Source: Lachnoclostridium sp. An138 (GTDB taxonomy: Bacteria; Bacillota; Clostridia; Lachnospirales; Lachnospiraceae). Taken from it: a stretch of 64,000 nt of DNA. Each line of letters begins with the position of its first letter. Within the stretch, counting starts at the first letter, position 1. This document shows positions 24,535 to 33,629 of the stretch, in pieces. Below the pieces are notes generated by a model. It had not been told where the DNA came from, made no database searches, and saw only the letters and a program-made list of their open reading frames with translations. The DNA is taken from assembly GCF_002160765.1 (NCBI RefSeq), contig NZ_NFLF01000019.1, positions 1 to 64,000 of the forward strand, given 5' to 3'. A program made the position numbers and the translations under genes.

Positions 24535-25592
24535 AAAAGAGATGGATTTGTTCTGCGCTGACACTGACGCTGGCGGCTGGTCTTCTGACAGGTTGCGGAA
24601 GCTCTTCCGGAAGCGCGGCCGGAACGGCAGGGGAACTGAATATTTTTGTCTGGACCGAATATGTGCCGGATTCCGTGATTGAGAAATTTGAGGAGGAGAC
24701 CGGGATCACAGTCAATGTGTCCACCTATTCCTCCAATGAAGATATGCTGGCCAAGGTAAAATCCGAGTCCGAGGGGGCTTATGATGTGGTGCTTCCCAGC
24801 GATTATATGATTGAGCAGATGATCGACCAGGATATGCTGGAGGAGCTGGATCAGGACGCGCTTACGAACCTGTCCAATATCGGGGAGGCCTATCTGGACC
24901 CCTCCTATGATCCCGGCAACGTCTATTCCGTGCCTTACCAGGGCGGCGTGGCAGCTATCGCGGTCAACACTTCCATGGTGGATATCGATATCACCTCCTA
25001 TGCGGATCTCTTTGATTCCGCGCTGGCAGATTCCCTGGTAGTCCTGGACGATTACCGGGCAGTGATCGGCATGACGGCCCGCAGCATGGGTTACAGCATG
25101 AATGAGACAGACCCGGAGATTCTCTCCCAGATCGAGGAGAAGCTGCTGACGCTGAAGGATAATATCCGTCTGTATGATTCTGACAGTCCCAAGTCCGCGC
25201 TGATTTCCGGGGACTGCGCCGTGGGCTATGTGTGGAGCGCGGAGGCGGCTCTGGCCATGGAGGAGAATCCGGATATTGAGATCGTATATCCTGAGGAGGG
25301 AGCCTACCTCTTTATGGATAACTGGGCGGTCATGAAAGGAACAGAGCATTATGACGAAGCCATGGAATTTATCAACTTCATGCTGGATTCCGAGGTGTCT
25401 CAGATGGTATCGGAGGAGTTCCCGTACCTGAATCCGAATACGGCGGCAGTGGAAGCCATGGGTGAAGAGTATTCCGGAAATGAAGCGAAGAATCCCCCCG
25501 CAGATGTTATCGCGGCAGGCGAGTATGTGCAGAATCTGGACACGGACACGCTGGCCATCTATGACGAGATGTGGACGAGGCTGAAAGAGTGA
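24531..25592 (+). CDS. potD: Polyamine-binding lipoprotein PotD
   Basis: A 353-residue extracellular solute-binding lipoprotein. The signal peptide ends in LLTGC, with the lipid-bearing cysteine near residue 22. The mature part is a PotD/PotF-like two-lobe binding protein: ELNIFVWTEYVPDSVIEKFE, DVVLPSDYMIEQMI and a C-terminal FMDNWAVMKGTEHYDEAMEFI. Acidic and aromatic residues of the cleft are typical for polyamine ligands, but which one (putrescine, spermidine, agmatine or a derivative) is not certain. Confidence 0.93.
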   Translation: MKKRWICSALTLTLAAGLLTGCGSSSGSAAGTAGELNIFVWTEYVPDSVIEKFEEETGITVNVSTYSSNEDMLAKVKSESEGAYDVVLPSDYMIEQMIDQDMLEELDQDALTNLSNIGEAYLDPSYDPGNVYSVPYQGGVAAIAVNTSMVDIDITSYADLFDSALADSLVVLDDYRAVIGMTARSMGYSMNETDPEILSQIEEKLLTLKDNIRLYDSDSPKSALISGDCAVGYVWSAEAALAMEENPDIEIVYPEEGAYLFMDNWAVMKGTEHYDEAMEFINFMLDSEVSQMVSEEFPYLNPNTAAVEAMGEEYSGNEAKNPPADVIAAGEYVQNLDTDTLAIYDEMWTRLKE

Positions 25593-25627
25593 CGGCAGAA
25601 TATTTTACAGCAATCGAGGCGGTATAA

Positions 25628-26776
25628 ATGAGTATTGATTTTCTGTATCTGAGTGAGAAGGATATGATAGAAGCGGGCGTGCTGGACGCCGCCCGCTGCA
25701 TCGAAGCCATGCGGGAGACCATGTCTCTCTTTGGAAAAAAGGATTTCCTGCTGGGTGGGCCGAGGGCCGACGAGCACGGCCTGCAGGTGAATTTCCCGGC
25801 GAAATCCGATATTCCCGGCTTTCCGCTGGATGACGGACCGGACCGGCGTTTCATGGCCATGCCGGCCTACCTGGGCGGGAAATATCATGTGGCCGGGCAG
25901 AAATATTATGGTTCCAACAGCCACAATCTGCAGAAGGGGCTGCCCCGCTCCATCCTTATGGTAACACTTTCCGATGTGGATACCGGGGCGCCGCTGGCGG
26001 TTATGTCGGCCAATCTCTTAAGCGCCATGCGGACCGGCGCCATGCCCGCCCTGGCTGCGGAGTATCTGGCGAAAAAGGATTCCCGGGTACTCTCTCTGAT
26101 TGGCCCGGGCGTCATCAACAAATGCGCGTTCCGCTGCTATATGGAGGCCCTTCCCGGCATTGACACGGTGAAGATCAAGGGCAGCACGCCGGAATCCAGA
26201 TCGGCCAGAGCCATGAAGGAATACATTGAGGCGGAGTATCCGCAGATTAGGAAGATTATCCTCTGCTCCACCCTGGAGGAGGCCTGCAGGGAAGCGGATG
26301 TGGTCAGCGAGGCGGTATCCGTGACCAAGGCAGAGATGGAGGAATTCAAGCCGGACTGGTTCGACAAGGGGGCTGCGGTATTTTCCATGGGCAGCTTCTT
26401 CGTGAAGGAGTATGAAAAGCTTCTCGGCACGCGGATGGTGGTGGATAACTACGGCATGTATGAAAAGTATATGAGTAATTTTATCGCCAGAGGTCCGGTG
26501 GATGAGTTTGGAAAGAAGCGGGAATGGTGCATCATGGGCATGCATTTCGTCCATCTGGTGAATACCGGCCAGGCAGAGAGAAGCCAGGTCCTAAGCCTTT
26601 CGGATCTGGTAAACGGAAAGGCAAAAGGCCGGACCTCCGACGACGAAGTGGTTATGTGCAGCATCGGAGGCATGCCGCTGGAGGATCTCTCCTGGGGCTG
26701 GGAGTGCTGGCAGGAAGCCCGGAGAAAAGGGCTCGGAACGGTTCTGAACCTGTGGGAGGAGCCCTATATGAAATAA
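25628..26776 (+). CDS. Ornithine cyclodeaminase/mu-crystallin family protein (copy 1)
   Basis: A 382-residue protein of the ornithine cyclodeaminase/mu-crystallin family. It has the RRFMAMPAYLGG substrate region, SANLLSAMRTGAMPALAA before the dinucleotide domain, and SLIGPGVINKCAF as a degenerate Rossmann GxGxxG. Classical family members use NAD(H) to deaminate ornithine to proline or to reduce imines; this subgroup is longer than the classical 320-350 residues. I recall, without certainty, that some database entries of this subgroup carry the label tyramine oxidase subunit B. It is followed 35 bases later by a paralogue. Confidence 0.85.
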   Translation: MSIDFLYLSEKDMIEAGVLDAARCIEAMRETMSLFGKKDFLLGGPRADEHGLQVNFPAKSDIPGFPLDDGPDRRFMAMPAYLGGKYHVAGQKYYGSNSHNLQKGLPRSILMVTLSDVDTGAPLAVMSANLLSAMRTGAMPALAAEYLAKKDSRVLSLIGPGVINKCAFRCYMEALPGIDTVKIKGSTPESRSARAMKEYIEAEYPQIRKIILCSTLEEACREADVVSEAVSVTKAEMEEFKPDWFDKGAAVFSMGSFFVKEYEKLLGTRMVVDNYGMYEKYMSNFIARGPVDEFGKKREWCIMGMHFVHLVNTGQAERSQVLSLSDLVNGKAKGRTSDDEVVMCSIGGMPLEDLSWGWECWQEARRKGLGTVLNLWEEPYMK

Positions 26777-26811
26777 GAAAAACAGGACAGAACGGACAGG
26801 AGGAGAACCTT

Positions 26812-27948
26812 ATGGAATATCCCGGAATTGAATTTTTGTACTTAAATGAAGAAGATATGATACGGGCCGGTGTAAAAGACATGAAGGGCTGTATCGAGGC
26901 CATGGAGGAGGTTGTCAAATGCCTGAATGCGGGAGACTACTGTATGGGAGGGGAAAACCACAACTCTCATGGCTGTCAGGTTTCCTTCCCGAAGACCTCG
27001 CCTTTTCCGAACATGCCGAAGGATGAGGGAGACGACCGGAGATTTATGGCGATGCCGGCCTACCTGGGCGGACCCTTTGATCTGATGGGAATGAAATGGT
27101 ACGGCTCCAATATGGCCAACAAAGCTCTGGGTCTGCCACGCTCCATTTTGATGGTGATGCTCAATGACAAGGATACGGGAGCGCCTCTGTGCCTGATGAG
27201 CGCGAACCTGTTAAGCGCCATGCGGACCGGAGCCATTCCCGGGGTAGGGGCAAAATATCTGGCGAATCCGGATTCAGAGGTCTGCGCCATCTGCGGCCCC
27301 GGGGTCATGGGAAGGACGGCGCTTGCGGCCCTGACAGCTGCCTGCCCGAACCTTCGCAGACTGAAGGTGAAGGGACGGGGCAGGGCTTCTCTGGACCGGT
27401 TTACCGCTCATGTGAGAGAGACGTATCCCCAGTTCGCAGAAATCGAAGCTGTGGATACGGTGGAGGAACTGGTAAAGGACGCGGATGTGATTGCCTTTAC
27501 CAACACAGGGGGCACAGATCCTTCCACCTATCCCTTTGTGAAGGGAGAATGGCTGAAGCCGGGCGCGCTGATTCTGGGCTTAAGCGCCTTTGATATGGAG
27601 GATGAATTCCTGGCCCGGAAGTGCAGGCTTGTGGTGGATAATATGCGGCTCTATGAGGCATGGGAGGAAGAATTCCCCTACCCTTCCTTTGGAGCAAACA
27701 ATATCATCGGTTCCAAATTTACCGACATGGCCCACGACGGAAAGCTGGACAAAAAGGAGATATATGATCTGGGTGATATTATCTATGGCCGTCGTCCGGG
27801 AAGAGAAAGCCCGGAGCAGATCCTGGTCATGTCCGTGGGCGGCATGCCTGTAGAGGATGTGGCCTGGGGCAAGGTCTGCTATGACAATGCGGTGAGGCTT
27901 GGGCTCGGCACAAAGCTGAAGCTCTGGGACCGGCCTGATATGTGCTGA
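26812..27948 (+). CDS. Ornithine cyclodeaminase/mu-crystallin family protein (copy 2)
   Basis: A 378-residue paralogue of the preceding protein: FLYLNEEDMIRAGV, DRRFMAMPAYLGG, LGLPRSILMVML and SANLLSAMRTGAIPGVGA match almost residue for residue. Its Rossmann loop, CAICGPGVMGRTAL, keeps GxGxxG better than copy 1 does. Two adjacent, divergent copies suggest a heteromeric enzyme in which one subunit may be catalytic (inference). AGGAGGAGA precedes ATG 26812. The N-terminus does not extend into the upstream gene, whose stop lies 36 bases before this start. Confidence 0.86.
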   Translation: MEYPGIEFLYLNEEDMIRAGVKDMKGCIEAMEEVVKCLNAGDYCMGGENHNSHGCQVSFPKTSPFPNMPKDEGDDRRFMAMPAYLGGPFDLMGMKWYGSNMANKALGLPRSILMVMLNDKDTGAPLCLMSANLLSAMRTGAIPGVGAKYLANPDSEVCAICGPGVMGRTALAALTAACPNLRRLKVKGRGRASLDRFTAHVRETYPQFAEIEAVDTVEELVKDADVIAFTNTGGTDPSTYPFVKGEWLKPGALILGLSAFDMEDEFLARKCRLVVDNMRLYEAWEEEFPYPSFGANNIIGSKFTDMAHDGKLDKKEIYDLGDIIYGRRPGRESPEQILVMSVGGMPVEDVAWGKVCYDNAVRLGLGTKLKLWDRPDMC

Positions 27949-27990
27949 AAAGGCAGGGCCGGAATATGGAACCGGGAGGAGAGAGCGGAA

Positions 27991-28344
27991 ATGAAAGCAA
28001 GAATAGATCAGCATCCGATTCTGGGAGAACCGGAGAAAGGAAGGCCGGTGGTCTTTACCTACAATGGGCAGGAGCTTACCGGATACGAGGGCGAGCCTGT
28101 GGCTGCCGCCCTGAAGGCGGCGGGAGTCATGGTCCATCGGTATACAAAAAAGGAGCATAAGCCCAGAGGAATCTTCTGCGCCATCGGGCGCTGTACGGAC
28201 TGCGTCATGATTGTGGACGGAAAACCAAATATCCGCACCTGCATCACGCCTCTCCGGGAGGGGATGAAGGTGCAGACCCAGTACGGCGTGGGCGCAGAGC
28301 CTTTCGCGGAGCAGGAAGCGGCGGAAAGGAAGGGAGATTTATGA
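27991..28344 (+). CDS. [2Fe-2S] subunit of an FAD-dependent amine/opine dehydrogenase-like complex
   Basis: A 117-residue ferredoxin-like protein of the HcnA/SoxA-N type. FTYNGQELTGYEGEPVAAAL forms the beta-grasp and GIFCAIGRCTDCVMI holds three cluster cysteines (Cx4Cx2C), with the fourth in NIRTCITPL. In heterotrimeric sarcosine, opine and hydrogen-cyanide-forming glycine dehydrogenases this unit carries electrons from the flavin subunits. It overlaps the following flavoprotein gene by 4 bases. Confidence 0.87.
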   Translation: MKARIDQHPILGEPEKGRPVVFTYNGQELTGYEGEPVAAALKAAGVMVHRYTKKEHKPRGIFCAIGRCTDCVMIVDGKPNIRTCITPLREGMKVQTQYGVGAEPFAEQEAAERKGDL

Positions 28345-29936
28345 AACGGTATGATTTGATTGTAATCGGGGCAGGACCCTCCGGTCTCTCCGCGGCAATC
28401 GAGGCGGCAAAGAGGGGGCTTCATGTGGCGGTATTTGATGAAAATGGGAAGCCGGGCGGCCAGCTGTTCAAGCAGATTCATAAATTCTTCGGCTCCAGGG
28501 AGCATAAGGCAAAGCTCCGGGGCTTTACCATCGGCCGCCAGCTTCTTGCGGAAGCCGACGCGGCAGGCGTGGAAGTCGTGCTGAACGCGGTGGTGATCGG
28601 CCTTTACCTGGATAAAGAGGCAGTGGTCCGTCTGGGAGATGAGATCCGCCACTATAAGGCGGACACCATCATCGCGGCCACCGGCGCTTCAGAAAACATG
28701 GTGACCTTTGAGGGCTGGACCCTGCCGGGCGTCATCGGCGCAGGCGCAGCCCAGACCATGATGAATCTTCACGGCGTCCGCCCCGGAAAACGGATTCTGA
28801 TGCTTGGCAGCGGAAACGTGGGCCTGGTGGTCAGCTTTCAGCTTCTCCAGTGCGGCTGTGAGGTGGCTGCTCTTGTGGACGCGGCGCCCCGCATCGGCGG
28901 CTACGGCGTCCACGCGGCCAAGGTGGCCCGGACGGGCGTGCCCTTCTATCTGTCTCATACGATTGTGAAGGCAGAGGGAGAGGATCATGTGACCGGAGTG
29001 ACGATTGCGCAGGTAGATGAGAAATTCCAGTTCATTCCCGGAACCGAGAAGCATTTTGATGTGGATACCATCTGTCTGGCAGTGGGCCTTTCCCCTATGT
29101 CCCAGCTTCTGAAGATGGCGGGCTGCCGGATGGAGGACAATCCGAAAAAGGGCGGCCAGGTGCCTGTCTGCGATTCCTATGGGGAGACCAGTGTGCCGGG
29201 AATCTTCGCAGCCGGAGATGTGTCCGGCATTGAGGAGGCCAGCTCGGCCATGATCGAAGGCCGGATCGCCGGGGCGGCAGCGGCCTGCCGTCTTGGTTTT
29301 ATAACAAAGGAAGAGCTGGAAGAGGCCAGCAGCGCGTACCGGGCTTCCCTGTCTCAGCTCCGCCAGGGAATGTTTGCCCCGGAGAACAGGGGAAAGCTTC
29401 TGGAAAAGACAGAGGAGGGCGTGGATATCTCCATGAATCTTCTGCGGAAGGGATATCTCCTGGATGAAGAGGTGGAAAAGTATCCCGGTGTGACGCGCCG
29501 CAAAGGGATTCATCCGGTGATTGAGTGTTCTCAGAACATTCCCTGCAATCCCTGCCAGGACGCCTGCGCGAAGGGCTGCATTCAGGTGGGGAAAAAGATT
29601 ACTTCTCTTCCGGTGGTGGACGGGGAGCATCCCTGTATCGGCTGCGGGATGTGCGTGGCCTCCTGCTCCGGGCAGGCGATTTTTCTGCTGAACGAGGATT
29701 ATGACGAGACTTCCGCCACAGTGACGCTGCCCTGGGAATTCCTTCCGGCGCCGGAAAAGGGCGCAAAGGGCACGGCTCTGGGAAGAAACGGAGAGCCGGT
29801 CTGCGAGGCGGAGGTGCTGGAGGTCAAGACTGCCAGAGCCTTTGACCAGACTCGGCTTCTGACCATGCGGATTCCGAAGGAATATGCCATGAAGGCCCGG
29901 TTCTTCCGGGCTGCGGAAAGCGGGGTGGGTGCATGA
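28341..29936 (+). CDS. FAD/NAD(P)-dependent oxidoreductase with C-terminal Fe-S clusters
   Basis: A 531-residue HcnB/OoxA-like flavoprotein. The FAD-binding motif VIGAGPSGLSAAIEAAKRG is at residues 6-24, a second Rossmann motif LMLGSGNVGLVVS near 154, and the FAD-contact segment VPGIFAAGDVSG near 285. The C-terminal part has CNPCQDACAKGC and CIGCGMCVASC cysteine motifs (about residues 397-440), an addition seen in anaerobes. Its partners are encoded by overlapping genes on both sides. The chain may pass electrons from the substrate-oxidising subunit to ferredoxin or NAD (inference). Confidence 0.87.
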   Translation: MKRYDLIVIGAGPSGLSAAIEAAKRGLHVAVFDENGKPGGQLFKQIHKFFGSREHKAKLRGFTIGRQLLAEADAAGVEVVLNAVVIGLYLDKEAVVRLGDEIRHYKADTIIAATGASENMVTFEGWTLPGVIGAGAAQTMMNLHGVRPGKRILMLGSGNVGLVVSFQLLQCGCEVAALVDAAPRIGGYGVHAAKVARTGVPFYLSHTIVKAEGEDHVTGVTIAQVDEKFQFIPGTEKHFDVDTICLAVGLSPMSQLLKMAGCRMEDNPKKGGQVPVCDSYGETSVPGIFAAGDVSGIEEASSAMIEGRIAGAAAACRLGFITKEELEEASSAYRASLSQLRQGMFAPENRGKLLEKTEEGVDISMNLLRKGYLLDEEVEKYPGVTRRKGIHPVIECSQNIPCNPCQDACAKGCIQVGKKITSLPVVDGEHPCIGCGMCVASCSGQAIFLLNEDYDETSATVTLPWEFLPAPEKGAKGTALGRNGEPVCEAEVLEVKTARAFDQTRLLTMRIPKEYAMKARFFRAAESGVGA

Positions 29937-30271
29937 ACCAGGTAAATGACAGATCAAAAGATTTGGGGCCCATGGTTCCCCAGCCGGATGATGACCGGAT
30001 CATCTGCCGTTGCGAGGAGATTACCAAAGGAGAGATTCGCCAGGCGGTCCATGACGGAATGTTTACGCTGACAGAGATCCGCCGGTATCTGCGGACTGGT
30101 ATGGGGCTCTGCCAGGGCCAGACCTGCGCGAAGCTGGTGAAGGGAATCGTGGCCCGGGAGCTGGGGATATCCCCGGCAGAGCTGGAGCCTGCCACGTCCC
30201 GGGCACCTGTGCGTCCCATCGAAATGCGGGTATTTGCAAAGGAAGGAAAGGGGGATGGAGCGGATGAGTAA
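29933..30271 (+). CDS. BFD-like [2Fe-2S] protein
   Basis: A 112-residue protein with a bacterioferritin-associated-ferredoxin-type [2Fe-2S] domain. IICRCEEITKGEI gives the CxC pair and MGLCQGQTCAKLV the second CxxxxC pair, 31 residues later. Such domains are often the C-terminal part of HcnB/OoxA-like subunits; here it is a separate protein, overlapping the upstream flavoprotein gene by 4 bases and the downstream one by about 17. Confidence 0.87.
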   Translation: MNQVNDRSKDLGPMVPQPDDDRIICRCEEITKGEIRQAVHDGMFTLTEIRRYLRTGMGLCQGQTCAKLVKGIVARELGISPAELEPATSRAPVRPIEMRVFAKEGKGDGADE

Positions 30272-31391
30272 CTGCGCGGAAGTGATCATTATAGGCGGCG
30301 GAGTCATCGGCTGCGCCACAGCCTATTATCTGGCAAAGGAAGGGACCTCCGTGATTGTGCTGGAGGGCAGTGACCACATCGGAAACGGCGGGTCCAGCCG
30401 GAACGGCGGCGGCGTGCGCCAGTCGGGCCGGGACCCAAGGGAGCTTCCTCTGGCCATGTACGGTATCCGGACTCTCTGGCCCCATCTGTCGGAAGAGCTG
30501 GAGACGGACTGCGAATACCATCAGGACGGAAACCTGCGTCTCGGGAAGACGGAAAAGCACAGAGAGATACTGGAGGGCCTTGCGGACCGGGCCAGAGCCT
30601 GCGGCCTGGATGTGCGCATGATTGACGGCGACGAGGTGCGCCGCATCAATCCCCATCTTTCCCATGAAGTAACCGTGGCAAGCTGGTGTCCCACGGACGG
30701 CCACGCAAATCCTCTGACTACGACACTTGGCTTCTACAAGATGGCCCGCAGGCTGGGCGCGCGGTTTATCACCGGGGAGCCTGTGACGGAGCTTCGGACA
30801 GTAAAAGGAAAAATCAGAAAGGTGATCACGCCGAATAACGTATATGAGGGAGAACAGGTGCTGGTGGCTGCCGGCCTTCACAGCCGGGAGATTCTCGGAA
30901 CGGTGGGCATCGACGTGCCTATGGACGGTTCTCTTCTGGAGGCCCTTGTGACTGAGGCAGAAGCCCCCATGTTCGATCAGATGCTTGGCACGGCGGACGC
31001 GGACTTTTACGGCCACCAGACGAAGCACGGTTCCTTTGTGTTCGGCGGTTCCTCCGGGCTGGAGCCCTTTTATAAGGACAACGGGACGCCGGTCACCAGC
31101 AGCAGGACGGCCCCCTGCATCTGCCGTGGCATTATGAAATATTTTCCTGAACTGGCGGACGCCAAGATCGTCCGGACCTGGGCGGGCTGGAGCGACCGGA
31201 GCGCGGACGGGGTGCCGGTGCTGGGCGCCGTGGATGAGATTCCCGGCCTTTACGCAGCCTGCGCTTTTACCGGCCATGGCTTTGGCATCTCGCCGGCGGT
31301 GGGAGATCAGCTGGCGAAGCTGATTCGGACCGGCAGCACAGATGTGGATTTAAGTCCTCTGCGGTACGACCGGTTTCACGCGAAGATATAG
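30255..31391 (+). CDS. DAO-type FAD-dependent oxidoreductase (HcnC/sarcosine oxidase-like)
   Basis: A 378-residue flavoprotein of the D-amino-acid oxidase fold: VIIIGGGVIGCATAYYLAKE at the N-terminus, GNGGSSRNGGGVRQSGRD next to the flavin, and ACAFTGHGFGISPAVGDQLA at the C-terminus. This is the substrate-oxidising subunit in the glycine, sarcosine and opine dehydrogenase complexes, acting on C-N bonds of amines. Possible starts are ATG 30255 (preceded by AAGGAAAGGGGG) and ATG 30264 (preceded by GGAG); both overlap the upstream gene. With the three preceding genes it forms one complex (inference). Confidence 0.88.
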   Translation: MERMSNCAEVIIIGGGVIGCATAYYLAKEGTSVIVLEGSDHIGNGGSSRNGGGVRQSGRDPRELPLAMYGIRTLWPHLSEELETDCEYHQDGNLRLGKTEKHREILEGLADRARACGLDVRMIDGDEVRRINPHLSHEVTVASWCPTDGHANPLTTTLGFYKMARRLGARFITGEPVTELRTVKGKIRKVITPNNVYEGEQVLVAAGLHSREILGTVGIDVPMDGSLLEALVTEAEAPMFDQMLGTADADFYGHQTKHGSFVFGGSSGLEPFYKDNGTPVTSSRTAPCICRGIMKYFPELADAKIVRTWAGWSDRSADGVPVLGAVDEIPGLYAACAFTGHGFGISPAVGDQLAKLIRTGSTDVDLSPLRYDRFHAKI

Positions 31392-31441
31392 AAGAATACA
31401 GGGCTCCGGCCGCGAAAATGAGAGAAAAAGGAGCGGTTTTC

Positions 31442-32605
31442 ATGAATAATTTCAGATTTTATGCTCCCACGGATATCCGCTTTGGAAAGGGGCAGGCAGA
31501 CTGCCTGCCGGAGGAGCTTGGGAAATACGGAAAAAGAATTCTGATGGTGTACGGAGGAGGAAGCGTCAAAAGGTCCGGCCTCTATGACAGGCTGCAGGAG
31601 CTTCTGAAGGAGTTTGAGATCTTTGAGCTTCCGGGCATCGAGCCGAATCCGAAGATTACTTCTGTGCGGAAGGGCGTGGAGATCTGCAAAAAAGAGCAGA
31701 TCGATGTCATACTGGCGGTGGGCGGAGGCAGCTGCATCGACGCCTCCAAAAACATTGCCTGCGGGGCATTCTATGAGGGCGATCCCTGGGATCTGGTGCT
31801 GGACCGGACCAAAATCACGAAGGCGCTGCCGCTGGCCGTGGTACTGACGATCTGTGCCACAGGCTCTGAGATGAATAATGGCGCCGTCATCAGCAATGAG
31901 GAGACGAATGAGAAGCTGGAGATGGGAGCCGATGTGCTCTATCCAAAGATTTCTATCTGCGATCCCACATATCTTTACACCCTTCCGCCTGCGCAGACGG
32001 CAGCCGGAACTGCCGATATCATGTCCCATGTGCTGGAACAGTATTTCCAGCCCTGCGATACAGCCTGGCTGACGGACCGGCTCAGCGAAGAGGTCTTAAA
32101 GACCTGCATCCGCTACTGTCCTGTGGCGCTGGAGGAGCCGGAGAATTACGAGGCCAGGGCGAACCTGATGTGGGCCAGCACTCTGGGGCTTAACCATATT
32201 CTGACAGCAGGGAAGGGCGGGGCCTGGTCCTGTCATCCCATGGAGCATCAGCTCAGCGCCTTTTATGATATCACTCACGGAGCAGGACTGGCGATTCTGA
32301 CGCCCGCCTGGATGCGGTACGTGCTCTGTGACCGGACCGCAGGCCGTTTCGCGCTCTATGCGAGACAGGTCTGGGATGTGGAGGCTGAGGACGATTACCA
32401 GGCGGCGGAAGAGGGAATCCGCTGCACGGAGAGCTTTTTCCGTAAGATCGGCCTTCCGTCCACCCTGTCTGAAGTGGGAATCGGCCGGGAGCATTTTCGG
32501 GAGATGGCAGAGAAGGCTGTGGAGGTCAGCGGGATCGCCACACGTTCTTATTATCATCTTGGCGCGGAGGATATTGTAAAAATTTTTGAGAGCTGCCTGG
32601 GCTGA
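31442..32605 (+). CDS. Iron-containing alcohol dehydrogenase
   Basis: A 387-residue group III alcohol dehydrogenase of the BdhA/YqhD type. VGGGSCIDASKNIAC binds NAD(P), and the metal ligands lie in the region AGTADIMSHVLEQYF and in HPMEHQLSAFYDITHGAG. It reduces aldehydes to alcohols, or the reverse. In this locus it could remove an aldehyde released by amine oxidation (inference). AAAAAGGAGCGG precedes ATG 31442. A second enzyme of this class lies at 38916. Confidence 0.92.
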   Translation: MNNFRFYAPTDIRFGKGQADCLPEELGKYGKRILMVYGGGSVKRSGLYDRLQELLKEFEIFELPGIEPNPKITSVRKGVEICKKEQIDVILAVGGGSCIDASKNIACGAFYEGDPWDLVLDRTKITKALPLAVVLTICATGSEMNNGAVISNEETNEKLEMGADVLYPKISICDPTYLYTLPPAQTAAGTADIMSHVLEQYFQPCDTAWLTDRLSEEVLKTCIRYCPVALEEPENYEARANLMWASTLGLNHILTAGKGGAWSCHPMEHQLSAFYDITHGAGLAILTPAWMRYVLCDRTAGRFALYARQVWDVEAEDDYQAAEEGIRCTESFFRKIGLPSTLSEVGIGREHFREMAEKAVEVSGIATRSYYHLGAEDIVKIFESCLG

Positions 32606-32681
32606 AAAGCCGTGCAGCTCCCGGAGTATCCGAGCGGTTCCCGGAATGCCCGGACAGGGACAAAGACCAGGAGGAAACAGT

Positions 32682-33545
32682 ATGAGAAAGGTGACGGCGG
32701 CAGTGACCCAGATGGGCTGTTCCCGGGACCGGGAAGAGAATCTGCAGAAAGCGGAAGGCCTGGTCCGGCAGGCGGCGGAGCAGGGGGCTCAGATCATTCT
32801 TCTGCAGGAACTGTTTGAGACGCAGTATTTCTGTCAGACGCAGAACTTTGCATATATGGATCTGGCCCGGCCGCTCTCCGAGAACCCGGCCGTGAAGCGG
32901 CTTTCCGTCCTCGCGAAGGAGACGGAGACTGTGATTCCGGTCAGCTTTTTTGAACAGTACGGAAATACAGCGTTCAACAGTGTGGCTGTCCTGGACGCCG
33001 ACGGAAGCGTCCTGGGCGTTTACCGAAAGACCCATATACCGGACGGCCTGCCCTATGCGGAGAAATTTTATTTTACGCCCGGAGATACGGGCTTTCGTGT
33101 CTGGAATACCAGATACGGAAAGATAGGCGTGGGAATCTGCTGGGACCAGTGGTTTCCGGAGGCGGCCCGGAGCATGGCTCTTCTGGGAGCGGAACTGCTC
33201 TGCTATCCCACGGCCATCGGCTCGGAGCCAACACTGGGAATTGACTCAAAGGCTCACTGGCAGCGCTGCATGCAGGGACAGGCGGCAGCCAATCTGGTTC
33301 CCGTGCTTGCGTCCAACCGGATCGGCACGGAGACAGAAGGGGAAAGCTCTATGAATTTTTACGGCTCTTCTTTTATTACAGATGAGACTGGCGGGATTGT
33401 GGAAGAGGCGGACAGAACCACGGAGACGGTGCTCGTTCATGCCTTTGACCTGGACCAGACTGCCCTGCGGCGCAGAGAATGGGGCGTATTCCGGGACAGA
33501 AGGCCGGAAATGTACGGAATTCTCATGACCCACGGAGAAGGCTGA
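32682..33545 (+). CDS. aguB: N-carbamoylputrescine amidase
   Basis: A 287-residue nitrilase-superfamily hydrolase with the catalytic triad Glu43 (LQELF), Lys116 (YRKTH) and Cys153 (GVGICWDQWFPE). AguB converts N-carbamoylputrescine to putrescine, CO2 and ammonia, and the close agreement with AguB together with the adjacent agmatine deiminase makes this reaction very likely. GACCAGGAGGAAAC precedes ATG 32682. The 76-base gap after the alcohol dehydrogenase has no visible promoter, so it belongs to the same run of genes. Confidence 0.94.
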   Translation: MRKVTAAVTQMGCSRDREENLQKAEGLVRQAAEQGAQIILLQELFETQYFCQTQNFAYMDLARPLSENPAVKRLSVLAKETETVIPVSFFEQYGNTAFNSVAVLDADGSVLGVYRKTHIPDGLPYAEKFYFTPGDTGFRVWNTRYGKIGVGICWDQWFPEAARSMALLGAELLCYPTAIGSEPTLGIDSKAHWQRCMQGQAAANLVPVLASNRIGTETEGESSMNFYGSSFITDETGGIVEEADRTTETVLVHAFDLDQTALRRREWGVFRDRRPEMYGILMTHGEG

Positions 33546-33629
33546 GCAAAAAATCCAGATGACAGGGGCGTCCCGGGCACAGGAACTGTGTTCCGGGACG
33601 TCTGCGTCAGAGAAAGAGAGGGAGAAAAA

